A stretch of DNA of 19,849 nt from CBDULQ01 sp965368115 (GTDB lineage: Bacteria > Pseudomonadota > Gammaproteobacteria > SZUA-229): positions 1 through 19,849 of the forward strand of contig CBDULQ010000040.1 of NCBI GenBank assembly GCA_965368115.1, read 5' to 3'. The first letter of the stretch is position 1. Each line of letters begins with the position of its first letter. This document shows positions 13,625 to 19,849 of this stretch, one piece after another. The position numbers were made by a program, and so were the translations under genes. The notes under the pieces are model-generated. The model searched no databases. It saw nothing but the letters and a program-made list of their open reading frames with translations, and had not been told where the DNA came from.

Positions 13625-14146
13625 TTAGCGAGAAGCCTCGTCGAGCAACGTCTGTATGGCTCGCTCGACATCCTGCACAGTGAACTGCTGGCGCGGGTTG
13701 TCACCGGTCAGCCGGTAGCGCTCCACACCCTGTGCGTCATAAATCAGTACCACCGGAATGGCCATCAGACCCAGTTGATCAAAGGCCTTCATCAGGTTCT
13801 CGTCGAGATGAAAATTGTCGAACGACGGACCTTGTCCCGCAATGAAACGACGTGCCGCCTGCAACGCACCCGGATCGTCCCGGTCATCCAGGTTGAGCGC
13901 CGCCACACGCACGCCGCGCTTTGCGTACTGGCGATCCAGTGCGATCAGTTTCGGGTACTGCTCCAGGCAGGGGGTACACCAGGTCGCCCATAGATCGACC
14001 ACCAGGATCTGGCCGCGGTATGTCTTCAGTTGTTGTTGCCACTGTTCGAAACTCAGCGCACGCAGCACAACGGATTCTGCGTGTGCCGGACCGGCTGCGA
14101 ACAGCAGCATGAGCACCAGCAAACCGGTATGCAGGGACTTGAACAT
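13625..14146 (-). CDS. TlpA-like periplasmic thioredoxin
   Basis: A 173-residue TlpA/ResA-type protein. A signal peptide covers residues 1-23 (ending PAHA). The redox motif is W56-C57-T58-P59-C60 in DLWATWCTPC, and the cis-proline P131 is in MAIPVVLIYD. Such proteins reduce disulfides in the periplasm, for instance on apo-cytochromes or copper-binding proteins. ATG 14146 follows the upstream stop by one base (TGATATG), and the lipoprotein gene starts one base after its own stop, so all three genes are coupled. The open frame extends upstream without a signal peptide, which is why I chose the inner start. Confidence 0.9.
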   Translation of the reverse strand: MFKSLHTGLLVLMLLFAAGPAHAESVVLRALSFEQWQQQLKTYRGQILVVDLWATWCTPCLEQYPKLIALDRQYAKRGVRVAALNLDDRDDPGALQAARRFIAGQGPSFDNFHLDENLMKAFDQLGLMAIPVVLIYDAQGVERYRLTGDNPRQQFTVQDVERAIQTLLDEASR

Positions 14147-14147
14147 A

Positions 14148-14777
14148 TCAGTCGATGTATTTGACCGAACAACCATGGGCTCGGGTTTCACTGATCGAGA
14201 CCGGTTTGCCTGCCAGGGTGGCGTCGATGGCGTCACGGACATAAAACACGTTCGGTTTGCCATTGATGTGGCGAATACTGCCGTCGTAATTCACCTTGGC
14301 CGGTGAGTCATACAGTAAACCCATGTAGACCAGTTTACGTGCTTTATCGAAGACGAAATATTCCGGAGTGCGGGTGGCCCCCAGCTTGCGTCCGATATCC
14401 TGCGATTCGTCGTAGACATAGGTAAACGAATAACTGTTTTTCCTGGCATGCTCTTTCATGGCCGGCAGGCGGTCGTCTTCCAGGTGGTTGACACTGATAC
14501 CGATGAACTGCACCTGCCTGTCGTCATAAGCATTGGCGAGTGCCACCAGGTCGCGATCCATACCGCGCACCCAGGGGCAGTGATTGGCCAGCGACACGAC
14601 GACCAGTACCGGGGCATCGAAGTCAGTCGAGGATACTGATTTGCCCGCGGTGCTCGGCAAATCGCTGAAGCCGGGCATGCTATCGCCGATATTCATGATG
14701 GCGTTGTATTTGCCGGCCTGTGTAACAGGTATAAAAAAGAACAGGGCGAGCGTAAAACAGGTTACCGAAAGACGCAT
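14148..14777 (-). CDS. Exported redoxin-family protein with altered CxxC (ANHC)
   Basis: A 209-residue thioredoxin-fold protein with a signal peptide (1-21, ending TQAG). It resembles the redoxin group with motif CNHCP(F/Y)V, a KEHARKN...YVYDESQDIGRKLGA segment (108-134) and a C-terminal GC(N/S)(I/V)K(W/Y) tail. Here the first Cys is Ala: A64-N65-H66-C67-P68-W69. The Cys usually preceding the cis-Pro is also changed (R136-T137-P138), while the tail Cys C203 is kept. It therefore probably lacks classical dithiol chemistry, or uses C67 alone or with C203. AAGGAG precedes ATG 14777 with ideal spacing. It heads the operon with TlpA-like and lipoprotein genes. Confidence 0.85.
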   Translation of the reverse strand: MRLSVTCFTLALFFFIPVTQAGKYNAIMNIGDSMPGFSDLPSTAGKSVSSTDFDAPVLVVVSLANHCPWVRGMDRDLVALANAYDDRQVQFIGISVNHLEDDRLPAMKEHARKNSYSFTYVYDESQDIGRKLGATRTPEYFVFDKARKLVYMGLLYDSPAKVNYDGSIRHINGKPNVFYVRDAIDATLAGKPVSISETRAHGCSVKYID

Positions 14778-14914
14778 GATTCGTCTCCTTGCAGATTGAT
14801 GCGGCATACGCCGAAATTTGACCTCAAGCGGTGGCGCCGGTTCGTCGTGTCGCAGTAACGCTATCCCGATTCTACGGGCGGGTAAACATCAGCAGCGCTG
14901 TTTTGTGAGCCATT

Positions 14915-14947
14915 AATCCTGAATGATCGAATAAATTGAGCAGGATT
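14915..14947. repeat. Inverted repeat AATCCTG-N19-CAGGATT
   Basis: Perfect 7-bp arms at 14915-14921 and 14941-14947 in the divergent region (14778-15012) between the redoxin operon and the secreted basic protein. Position fits an operator for either side; the arms are short, so chance is possible. I see no ORF in this region. Confidence 0.3.
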
Positions 14948-15012
14948 TGAACCGCTTCCCGATTTGCTTCGACCCAGAGCCGAATACGCAAAAAACAGTG
15001 AGGAGGCGGAAA

Positions 15013-15468
15013 ATGAATTTTCGAGGCAAACTATTGAGCATGCTGGGCATTGCGCTGGTAATGGTATCGCAACAGGCAAGTGCGACCCGTGCCGAGCGCA
15101 GTGCGGAAAATCGTGACAAAGCGGAAGCCTGGTGTGTGAATTTTGAGAGCAGTCATCCGGGTAAAGCCTGCCACGTGGTGAAGATGGCTAAACTGTGTCC
15201 CAAAGGTTATCGTCGCGCGGAACGCTTCAAGCAGTTTCGTAGTCGCGGATATAAATCCTGTGTGCCCGGCAGCAAGGGCAAAGTGATCGGGCAGACCATC
15301 AAGAATAGTCACAAACTGCCATTGCAGGCTATCAAGCAGACGACCAAAAAAACCACTCTGGGTATTGGTAAGGCGACCAAAAAGTCCACTAAAGCAACGG
15401 CAAAATTCATCAAGAAAAGTACAAAATTCGGTGTTAAGGGACTGCGTAAGACAACGCCACTACCCTGA
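15013..15468 (+). CDS. Secreted lysine-rich protein with 11-residue repeats
   Basis: A 151-residue protein I do not recognise. Residues 1-24 are a signal peptide (ending QASA). A compact domain follows with four cysteines (C41, C53, C62, C83), likely two disulfides. The C-terminal part is strongly basic and built on 11-residue repeats: 107-117, 118-128, 129-139 and 140-150, each with KKTT, KKST, KKST or RKTT at repeat positions 6-9, plus a degenerate copy at 92-102. Repeats of 11 residues suit amphipathic 11/3 helices as in synuclein or LEA proteins. AGGAGG (15001-15006) fixes ATG 15013; the frame opens earlier at 14947. Export and strong positive charge suggest binding to envelope polyanions, but this is inference. 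Confidence 0.8.
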   Translation: MNFRGKLLSMLGIALVMVSQQASATRAERSAENRDKAEAWCVNFESSHPGKACHVVKMAKLCPKGYRRAERFKQFRSRGYKSCVPGSKGKVIGQTIKNSHKLPLQAIKQTTKKTTLGIGKATKKSTKATAKFIKKSTKFGVKGLRKTTPLP

Positions 15469-15513
15469 TCTTCGTTTCATCAATCATTATTTTATCCAGC
15501 ACTTGTGTGGTCT

Positions 15514-15549
15514 CGGAGTCTGTGTGGCAAGGCACAGACTCCGTTTTTT
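15514..15549 (+). terminator. Strong Rho-independent terminator
   Basis: CGGAGTCTGTG (15514-15524) pairs perfectly with CACAGACTCCG (15533-15543), an 11-bp stem with an 8-base loop, followed by TTTTTT (15544-15549). It closes the gene for the secreted basic protein. In the rest of 15469-15721 I see no further feature. Confidence 0.92.
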
Positions 15550-15721
15550 ATGCGCCAGGAATAAATCGTAGCGGCTATCAAAAAACCTGAACTTTGCATG
15601 AGTAGAGCACGACTCCATGAATAGCGGCAGCGAGTGGGAAAAGTTGTCGCCGATGAAAACACTTTGCAGCATGCCGTCGTCGCCAGACGTTTCGGCAGAC
15701 ATCAATGACATGGAGAAGCAA

Positions 15722-16426
15722 ATGAAAAATGCATTCGCTAACAAACCTGTTCTCGGCGCGGCTGTCGCACTGGCTGCGTTGACGCTCAGCCAGCAGGCTA
15801 CAGCCGTTGTCGTGACACCCGGCAACACTGTGGCCTTGTCCGGCACCACGGCCATAGCCCAGCCGGATCTGGTTGGCGCCGTGATTTATGAACAACTGAT
15901 TCCGTTTCAGATCAGCGACGGTCTGGGCAATGTCATCATTCAGGGTAACCTGCAGGATCGAGTGATGCAGTCGGCTAACACCGGCGAACTGATTTTTGCG
16001 CCGCGCCTGCTGGATATGACGGCACCCAGCGGTGATGCCTGGATATCCGGTTACGATCTCAATGGTTACAACGGCTGGCTGACCGACGTCGATTATCGCA
16101 CCGATAGCCTGGGTGACGAGGGGCCGAATCAGGTGAGCCGCAGTGCTGATGGTGATCAGCTCGACTTTCGTATCTTTGCCGGTGTGTTGACACCGCCGGA
16201 AGAAAGTTATTTCACATCCGTGCACAGCGATGCCTTCAATTACGATCTTAGCGGCATGATCACCCTTTATGCGCAGAACGATTTCGGAGCCCAGTACTAC
16301 ACCACTGAAATCGGCGCTATCGCGGCGCCGTCACCGGTGCCGGTACCCGGAGCGGCCTGGTTGTTCGGTTCCGGTCTGGCGGGACTGATCGGTGTGATGC
16401 GTCGACGCGAACAACGCGGCCGCTAA
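15722..16426 (+). CDS. PEP-CTERM/VPLPA-type exosortase-targeted protein
   Basis: A 234-residue exported protein. Residues 1-28 form a signal peptide (ending QATA). The central part is a beta-rich, Cys-free extracellular domain rich in Asp, Gly and Asn. The C-terminus from 206 has the VPVPGAAWLFGSGLAGLIG tripartite signal: Pro motif, hydrophobic helix and RRR (227-229), which marks substrates of exosortase/EpsH systems linked to exopolysaccharide production. GGAG (15712-15715) supports ATG 15722; the frame opens at 15617 but that leader has no export signal. It is monocistronic, between two terminators. No exosortase gene is in this window. Confidence 0.88.
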   Translation: MKNAFANKPVLGAAVALAALTLSQQATAVVVTPGNTVALSGTTAIAQPDLVGAVIYEQLIPFQISDGLGNVIIQGNLQDRVMQSANTGELIFAPRLLDMTAPSGDAWISGYDLNGYNGWLTDVDYRTDSLGDEGPNQVSRSADGDQLDFRIFAGVLTPPEESYFTSVHSDAFNYDLSGMITLYAQNDFGAQYYTTEIGAIAAPSPVPVPGAAWLFGSGLAGLIGVMRRREQRGR

Positions 16427-16432
16427 TCCGGA

Positions 16433-16466
16433 GCTTGCCCGGCGGCATGTCGGGCAAGCCGGTTTT
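16433..16466 (+). terminator. Hairpin terminator after the PEP-CTERM gene
   Basis: GCTTGCCCG (16433-16441) pairs perfectly with CGGGCAAGC (16451-16459), loop of nine, followed by CGGTTTT (16460-16466). The T-run is short but the stem is strong and lies seven bases after the stop. Confidence 0.7.
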
Positions 16467-16481
16467 ACCGGAACAGGATGC

Positions 16482-16490
16482 TGGTATAGT
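16482..16490 (+). promoter_or_regulatory. trmO: Extended -10 promoter for trmO
   Basis: TGGTATAGT (16482-16490) fits the extended -10 TGnTATAAT with one mismatch. There is no good -35. Transcription would begin near 16497, 24 bases before the ATG at 16521. Confidence 0.45.
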
Positions 16491-16520
16491 AGGGCGCAGA
16501 TCTAATCATCCGGAATTCTC

Positions 16521-17240
16521 ATGAGCGACATTGCGTTAAGTTTTCGGCCTATCGGCCGTGTGCATTCACCCTATGTAGAAAAATTCGGTATACCGCGCCA
16601 GCCCAGCCTGGTGGACATACCGTCACAGATCGAGATCGATGCGCCGTATGCGCGAGCCGAAGCATTTCGAGGTCTGGAGGATTTTTCGCACATCTGGGTG
16701 CACTGGGTGTTTCACCGGACCCTGCGTGAACAATGGAAACCGACGGTACGACCGCCGCGCCTGGGGGGTAACCAACGGGTGGGCGTGTTCGCCAGTCGTT
16801 CCATGTTTCGTCCCAATGCGCTGGGATTGTCGGTTGTGGAGTTGCTCGACATCGAACAACGGGGTGAGCGCATGCTGTTACATCTGCGCGGCGCCGATAT
16901 GCTCGACGCTACACCGGTGCTGGACATCAAACCTTATCTGCCCTATGTCGATGCCATCACCGATGCGCGTGCCGGATATGCGGAGCAGGCGCCGCAAGCG
17001 AGCCTGCAGGTTGAATTCAGTGCGCAGGCAGACGCTTTCATCGCCGCGCAGACCGATCTGCCGGAATTGAAGATACATCTCACCCAGATTCTTGCACTCG
17101 ATCCGCGTCCGGCGTACCGGCCGGGGGAGCAGGCCGAACGCGACTATGCCATGCGCTTATATCGTTTCGATATTCACTGGCGCGTCGACGCCGATCGCCT
17201 GCGGGTGATGAGTGTGGAAACGATAAGCGATCAGGGCTGA
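16521..17240 (+). CDS. trmO: tRNA (N6-threonylcarbamoyladenosine(37)-N6)-methyltransferase
   Basis: A 239-residue protein that aligns by eye with E. coli TrmO (YaeB/TsaA, 235 aa). Shared blocks are IGRVHSPYVEKFGIPRQP (12-29), RGLEDFSHIWV (50-60), PTVRPPRLGGN, VGVFASRSMFRPN, DATPVLDIKPYLPY, and near the C-terminus DPRPAYR. TrmO methylates t6A37 in tRNA-Thr to m6t6A using SAM and has a distinctive beta-barrel fold. A candidate extended -10 promoter lies just upstream. Its 3' end overlaps the 3' end of bioA on the opposite strand by ten bases (17231-17240). Confidence 0.94.
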   Translation: MSDIALSFRPIGRVHSPYVEKFGIPRQPSLVDIPSQIEIDAPYARAEAFRGLEDFSHIWVHWVFHRTLREQWKPTVRPPRLGGNQRVGVFASRSMFRPNALGLSVVELLDIEQRGERMLLHLRGADMLDATPVLDIKPYLPYVDAITDARAGYAEQAPQASLQVEFSAQADAFIAAQTDLPELKIHLTQILALDPRPAYRPGEQAERDYAMRLYRFDIHWRVDADRLRVMSVETISDQG

Positions 17241-18502
17241 GCGCTGACCACACGGACCACCGCAGCGGTGAGTCGAGCCAGGTCTTCATCGTCCATGACA
17301 TAAGGCGGCATCAGGTAGACCAGCTTGCCGAACGGACGTACCCAGACACCGGCTTCGACGAAAGCCGGTGTGATGGTTTTCATATCCACCGGTTGTTTCA
17401 TTTCCACGACGCCGATGCCACCCAGTACGCGCACTTCTTCCACCTGTTGCAGGTCACGGCAGGGTGCCAGGCCCTGCTCGAGTTTCTGTTGCAGGCGCCG
17501 GATATTGCTTTGCCAGTCGTTTTCCAGCAGCAGTTCGATACTGGTGATGGCCGCAGTACAGGCCAGTGGACTGGCCATAAAGGTGGGGCCGTGCATGAAC
17601 ACGCCCGGTTGTCCGCTATCGATGGTGTGAGCAATCTCGGTCGTGGTCAGGGTGGCGGCCATGCTCATGTAGCCACCGGTCAGCGCCTTGCCCAGGCACA
17701 TGATGTCCGGGCTGATCCCGGCGTGCTCACAGGCGAACAGCTTGCCGGTGCGGCCGAAACCGGTGGCGATTTCGTCGAGGATCAACAATACGCCGTAGTG
17801 GTCACAGAGTTCGCGCGCGCGGCGCAAATAATCGGCGGAGTAGAACCACATGCCGCCCGCGCCCTGCACGATGGGTTCCATGATCAGTGCCGCACATTCA
17901 GTCGCGTGTTGTTCCAGTAGTGCATTCAGTTCGGCAATGTCTGACTCGCCGCAGGGGTCACCGAAACGACAGCGGGGTTGCGGCGCGAAATGATTTTTTA
18001 ATAGCGCGCCGCTGAACAGACTGTGCATACCGGTGACCGGATCACAGACCGACATCGCGCCGAAGGTGTCGCCGTGGTATCCGTGGCGCAGGCTGATGAA
18101 ACGATGACGCTGTTCGCCACGCGCCGCCCAGTACTGCATGGCCATTTTCATCGCCACTTCCACCGCCACCGAACCGGAGTCGGAAAAAAATACCTGTTGC
18201 AGAGGCGGCGGCGTCAATTCCACCAGACGCTGTGCCAGTTGCACGGCCGGTTCATGGGTGAGGCCACCAAACATGACGTGTGCCATGCGTTGCAGCTGCT
18301 GTTGCAGGGCCTCGTTCATGCGCGGATGGTTGTAGCCGTGGATCACGCACCACCAGGATGCCATGCCGTCGATAAGCTGACGACCGTCCGCCAGCTCCAG
18401 GCGTACGCCATGGGCCGAAGTGACCGGGTAGCAGGGCTGTTCGGTCTGCATGGCGCTGTAGGGATGCCAGATATGTTGTTGATCGATGTGGAATGAGATC
18501 AT
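17231..18502 (-). CDS. bioA: Adenosylmethionine-8-amino-7-oxononanoate aminotransferase
   Basis: A 423-residue class III PLP aminotransferase. It makes 7,8-diaminopelargonate from KAPA with SAM as the amino donor, in biotin synthesis. Visible marks are HPYSAM (13-18), the substrate-binding W50-W51, Y142 in GYHGDT, D243 in ILDEIATGFGRTG, and the PLP lysine K272 in CLGKALTGGYM; all are two residues offset from the E. coli enzyme. Other bio genes are not in the window, so biotin genes are dispersed. No BirA-type operator is seen upstream and the SD is weak. The gene lies 53 bases downstream of the small lipoprotein on the same strand and may be read from that transcript. Confidence 0.94.
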   Translation of the reverse strand: MISFHIDQQHIWHPYSAMQTEQPCYPVTSAHGVRLELADGRQLIDGMASWWCVIHGYNHPRMNEALQQQLQRMAHVMFGGLTHEPAVQLAQRLVELTPPPLQQVFFSDSGSVAVEVAMKMAMQYWAARGEQRHRFISLRHGYHGDTFGAMSVCDPVTGMHSLFSGALLKNHFAPQPRCRFGDPCGESDIAELNALLEQHATECAALIMEPIVQGAGGMWFYSADYLRRARELCDHYGVLLILDEIATGFGRTGKLFACEHAGISPDIMCLGKALTGGYMSMAATLTTTEIAHTIDSGQPGVFMHGPTFMASPLACTAAITSIELLLENDWQSNIRRLQQKLEQGLAPCRDLQQVEEVRVLGGIGVVEMKQPVDMKTITPAFVEAGVWVRPFGKLVYLMPPYVMDDEDLARLTAAVVRVVSAQP

Positions 18503-18524
18503 GAGTTTATGATTGCGGTGGTAT

Positions 18525-18555
18525 ACACCAGCCTGCCCTGGGTACGGCCCGGTGT
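18525..18555 (-). promoter_or_regulatory. Hairpin between the small lipoprotein gene and bioA
   Basis: On the minus strand ACACCGG just after the lipoprotein stop can pair with CTGGTGT about 17 bases later, with one G-U pair. There is no T-run. It may act as a weak terminator or as an element in the bioA leader. Confidence 0.3.
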
Positions 18556-18771
18556 TTAATAACGATCGCGGTTGACCTCGCCCCGTTCTTCCTGGTAGGT
18601 CTCGTAGTCTTTCTGGATCGAGCGCATACAGTCTTCATATTCCGCATCCGGTACCTGCCGGCATTCAAGTTCGTTGCGTTGTTTCAATCCCTCGTAAACG
18701 CCTTTGTTGGTGCAGGCGCTCAGGCCGCCCAGTAGTAATAATGTTACGCTGATCAGAAGCCGTGTTTTCAT
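18556..18771 (-). CDS. Small lipoprotein, 71 aa
   Basis: A lipoprotein signal peptide (residues 1-19) with lipobox LSAC and C20 is followed by a short, acidic and charged helical part with two cysteines (C37 and C48) that could form a disulfide. I do not recognise the family; small entericidin-like or YgdI-like lipoproteins are comparable only in size. AGAGGAA lies eight bases before the ATG. It starts 21 bases after the stop of the Cys-rich gene and is probably in the same operon. Confidence 0.8.
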   Translation of the reverse strand: MKTRLLISVTLLLLGGLSACTNKGVYEGLKQRNELECRQVPDAEYEDCMRSIQKDYETYQEERGEVNRDRY

Positions 18772-18792
18772 GTTGTGAATTCCTCTTGTTCG

Positions 18793-19278
18793 TTACCAGA
18801 AGGTTTTGCCCTGCTGGTGCCACTCGATAACCTGTTGTTGAAACTCAGGTGGTCCGTAAGCCAGCAGTTCCTGTTGTTTCTGATAACGTCCGTCGACCTC
18901 GATCTGTTCCATGTACATCAGCGGTCGGCCGTGTTTAGCCGCAAAATCTTTCAACCAGTTCAATGCGCGCGGCGGGATGCGTTTGCCGATCGGCACCGCC
19001 AGATCGACCGGATAACCCTGCCAGTCGATCTTGTTGAAAATCACGATGACTTTCGCATCGCAGGGTTTCATCCACTCCGGTAACGGGCTGTCTTCGATCA
19101 CCCAGCCGCACATGAAGTTATCGCAGGGATCTTTCGGTCGATTGGCATAGTCGTCGCAACCGCTGCCGGTACTGTGCGGACAGGGGCATCCCGGGAAAAC
19201 GTCATGACCCTTGATGTTCATCTGCACCCAGCCGTCGCAACAGCCGGTACAGGGCTGGCATTGTCGCTTAGCGGCCAT
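18793..19278 (-). CDS. Ten-cysteine protein, YkgJ-like N-terminus
   Basis: A 161-residue protein with cysteines at 7, 10, 13, 14, 31, 33, 41, 52, 57 and 73. The N-terminal C-x2-C-x2-CC pattern recalls YkgJ/UPF0153 proteins, thought to bind zinc or an Fe-S cluster, but the rest does not match what I remember of that family. The first half (1-75) is compact and metal-binding in look; the second half (76-161) has strands (KVIVIFNKIDW), a helix and a C-terminal WHQQGKTFW tail. There is no signal peptide, so the cysteines are probably cytosolic metal ligands. It starts two bases after the stop of the DUF3144 gene, so it is coupled to it. Confidence 0.75.
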   Translation of the reverse strand: MAAKRQCQPCTGCCDGWVQMNIKGHDVFPGCPCPHSTGSGCDDYANRPKDPCDNFMCGWVIEDSPLPEWMKPCDAKVIVIFNKIDWQGYPVDLAVPIGKRIPPRALNWLKDFAAKHGRPLMYMEQIEVDGRYQKQQELLAYGPPEFQQQVIEWHQQGKTFW

Positions 19279-19280
19279 AT

Positions 19281-19577
19281 TCAGCGCTTCGGTTTACCCA
19301 CATAGTCGGCATAATTTTTTTCGTAATCGTTGATGTTCTCGATGAACGCCTGTTTGTACTGGTCGCTGAAATATTCGATCGCCAGATCGCGTTGCTGTTT
19401 GAACTCGTCCAGGTCTTTGGCCATGGAAGCGAACATAAAAGCGTTGAAACGCGCGGCCGCGAACAGCATGGTGGTGCTGACCTTGCCGTTGCGTGTGGTG
19501 TCGCATTTGTCGTTGGCCAGCTGGATAAATTCATCCGCCATGGCCCAGAACTCGTCGTCCCGTTCTTGTTTACTCAT
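19281..19577 (-). CDS. DUF3144 family protein
   Basis: A 98-residue protein matching the DUF3144 pattern: an N-terminal DDEFWAMADEFIQLAND (7-23), a central LFAAARFNAF (38-47), and a C-terminal segment with YFSDQYKQAFIENINDYEKNY. It is helical, cytosolic and of unknown function. I placed the start at ATG 19577; the frame opens further upstream to 19697, overlapping the short-chain dehydrogenase, without family similarity. It lies 26 bases after that gene's stop and two bases before the ten-Cys gene. Confidence 0.85.
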   Translation of the reverse strand: MSKQERDDEFWAMADEFIQLANDKCDTTRNGKVSTTMLFAAARFNAFMFASMAKDLDEFKQQRDLAIEYFSDQYKQAFIENINDYEKNYADYVGKPKR

Positions 19578-19603
19578 AAGTCGTCTCGGTGATTCTGGAA
19601 GGT

Positions 19604-19849
19604 TTACCAGGGAATAATGCTGCCGTCGATATCGAGGAATTCGCCGCTGGTATCGAAAGTCAGTTGTTGCAGGTTGCGCCGCAACTGGCTGACGCACTGC
19701 TCGACGGTGAACTCCGCATTGGGTCCGCCCATGTCGGTACGTACCCAGCCCGGATGCAATACCGCCACCTTGATGCCGCGCGGCTCGAGATCGATGGCGG
19801 CGCTTTTCAACACGGCATTGAGGGCGGCTTTCGAGGAGCGGTACAGATA
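19604..19849 (-). CDS. Short-chain dehydrogenase/reductase, 3' part only
   Basis: The last 81 codons of an SDR enzyme; the 5' part lies beyond the window edge. The frame stays open to base 19849. Reading it past the GTG at 19811-19813 gives YLYRSSKAALNAVLKSA, which holds the catalytic Y-x3-K motif of the family (YRSSK). GIKVAVLHPGWVRTDMGG follows, the usual PGxxxTxM region, and the C-terminus is FLDIDGSIIPW. These are NAD(P)(H)-dependent oxidoreductases; the substrate cannot be told. The internal GTG is not the true start. It is upstream of, and probably cotranscribed with, the DUF3144 and ten-Cys genes. Confidence 0.88.
   Translation of the reverse strand, partial: YLYRSSKAALNAVLKSAAIDLEPRGIKVAVLHPGWVRTDMGGPNAEFTVEQCVSQLRRNLQQLTFDTSGEFLDIDGSIIPW

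Noticed and set aside
15550..15721. Possible c-di-GMP (GEMM) riboswitch before the PEP-CTERM gene
   Set aside because: Considered because such genes can be c-di-GMP controlled, but I could not find the GEMM core sequence or its paired helices.
15578..16225. 215-codon minus-strand open frame over the PEP-CTERM gene
   Set aside because: The plus-strand product has a signal peptide and an exosortase tail; the reverse product has neither homology nor a plausible start.
17393..18496. Two long plus-strand open frames (175 and 157 codons) over bioA
   Set aside because: Both are antisense to bioA, which has all expected catalytic residues.
1..19849. CRISPR array, insertion sequences, prophage, tRNA or rRNA genes, attachment sites
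   Set aside because: No repeated spacer pattern, transposase, integrase, cloverleaf or rRNA signature was seen on either strand.

Overview
The window reads as ordinary chromosome from a gammaproteobacterium, probably an environmental Chromatiales-like lineage. This is inferred from gene content: a YdcH/DUF465 protein, an Azotobacter-type 7Fe ferredoxin, a Tas-type aldo-keto reductase, TrmO, BioA, DUF3144 and a PEP-CTERM protein. Coding density is high, and I see no rRNA, tRNA, CRISPR array, insertion sequence or prophage. No gene-free stretch exceeds 300 bases; the longest are 15469-15721, 14778-15012, 252-464 and 9305-9506.

Layout from left to right. Bases 54-2356 (+): a small unknown ORF closed by a terminator, a DUF465 protein, a DksA/TraR-type zinc-finger protein, a 7Fe ferredoxin and a SAM methyltransferase. 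Bases 2376-3440 (-): histidinol-phosphate aminotransferase, convergent with the methyltransferase. Bases 3593-4784 (+): an unknown multi-pass membrane protein and a small conserved protein, meeting head-on a radical SAM/DUF4080 protein (4789-6303, -). Bases 6466-9304 (+): a compact four-gene unit of Tas-like reductase, a small unknown, a phosphatase-like protein with an unusual C-X4-R loop, and a HIT-superfamily protein resembling eukaryotic GDP-hexose phosphorylases (VTC2/GDPGP1).

Bases 9507-12300 (-): a three-gene oxidoreductase operon with 4-base overlaps, comprising a periplasmic thioredoxin-like protein, a Tat-exported gluconate-2-dehydrogenase-subunit-3-like protein and a GMC-type flavoprotein with a three-Cys cluster. 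Bases 12468-13058 (-): LexA, with a recognisable promoter and a direct repeat in its leader. Bases 13135-14777 (-): a second redox operon with a thioredoxin-fold protein that has lost one motif Cys, a TlpA-like protein and a lipoprotein. Bases 15013-16426 (+): a secreted, lysine-rich protein with 11-residue repeats, and a PEP-CTERM protein, each followed by a hairpin terminator. Bases 16521-17240 (+): TrmO, overlapping the 3' end of BioA (17231-18502, -). Bases 18556-19849 (-): small lipoprotein, ten-Cys protein, DUF3144 protein and the 3' part of a short-chain dehydrogenase that runs off the window.

The most promising unexplained items are the VTC2/GDPGP1-like operon (phosphorylase, phosphatase-like protein and aldo-keto reductase, echoing the classes of the plant ascorbate route), the secreted 11-mer-repeat protein, and the two redox operons with altered catalytic motifs. 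All calls come from reading the sequence and from family knowledge; no database search was run.
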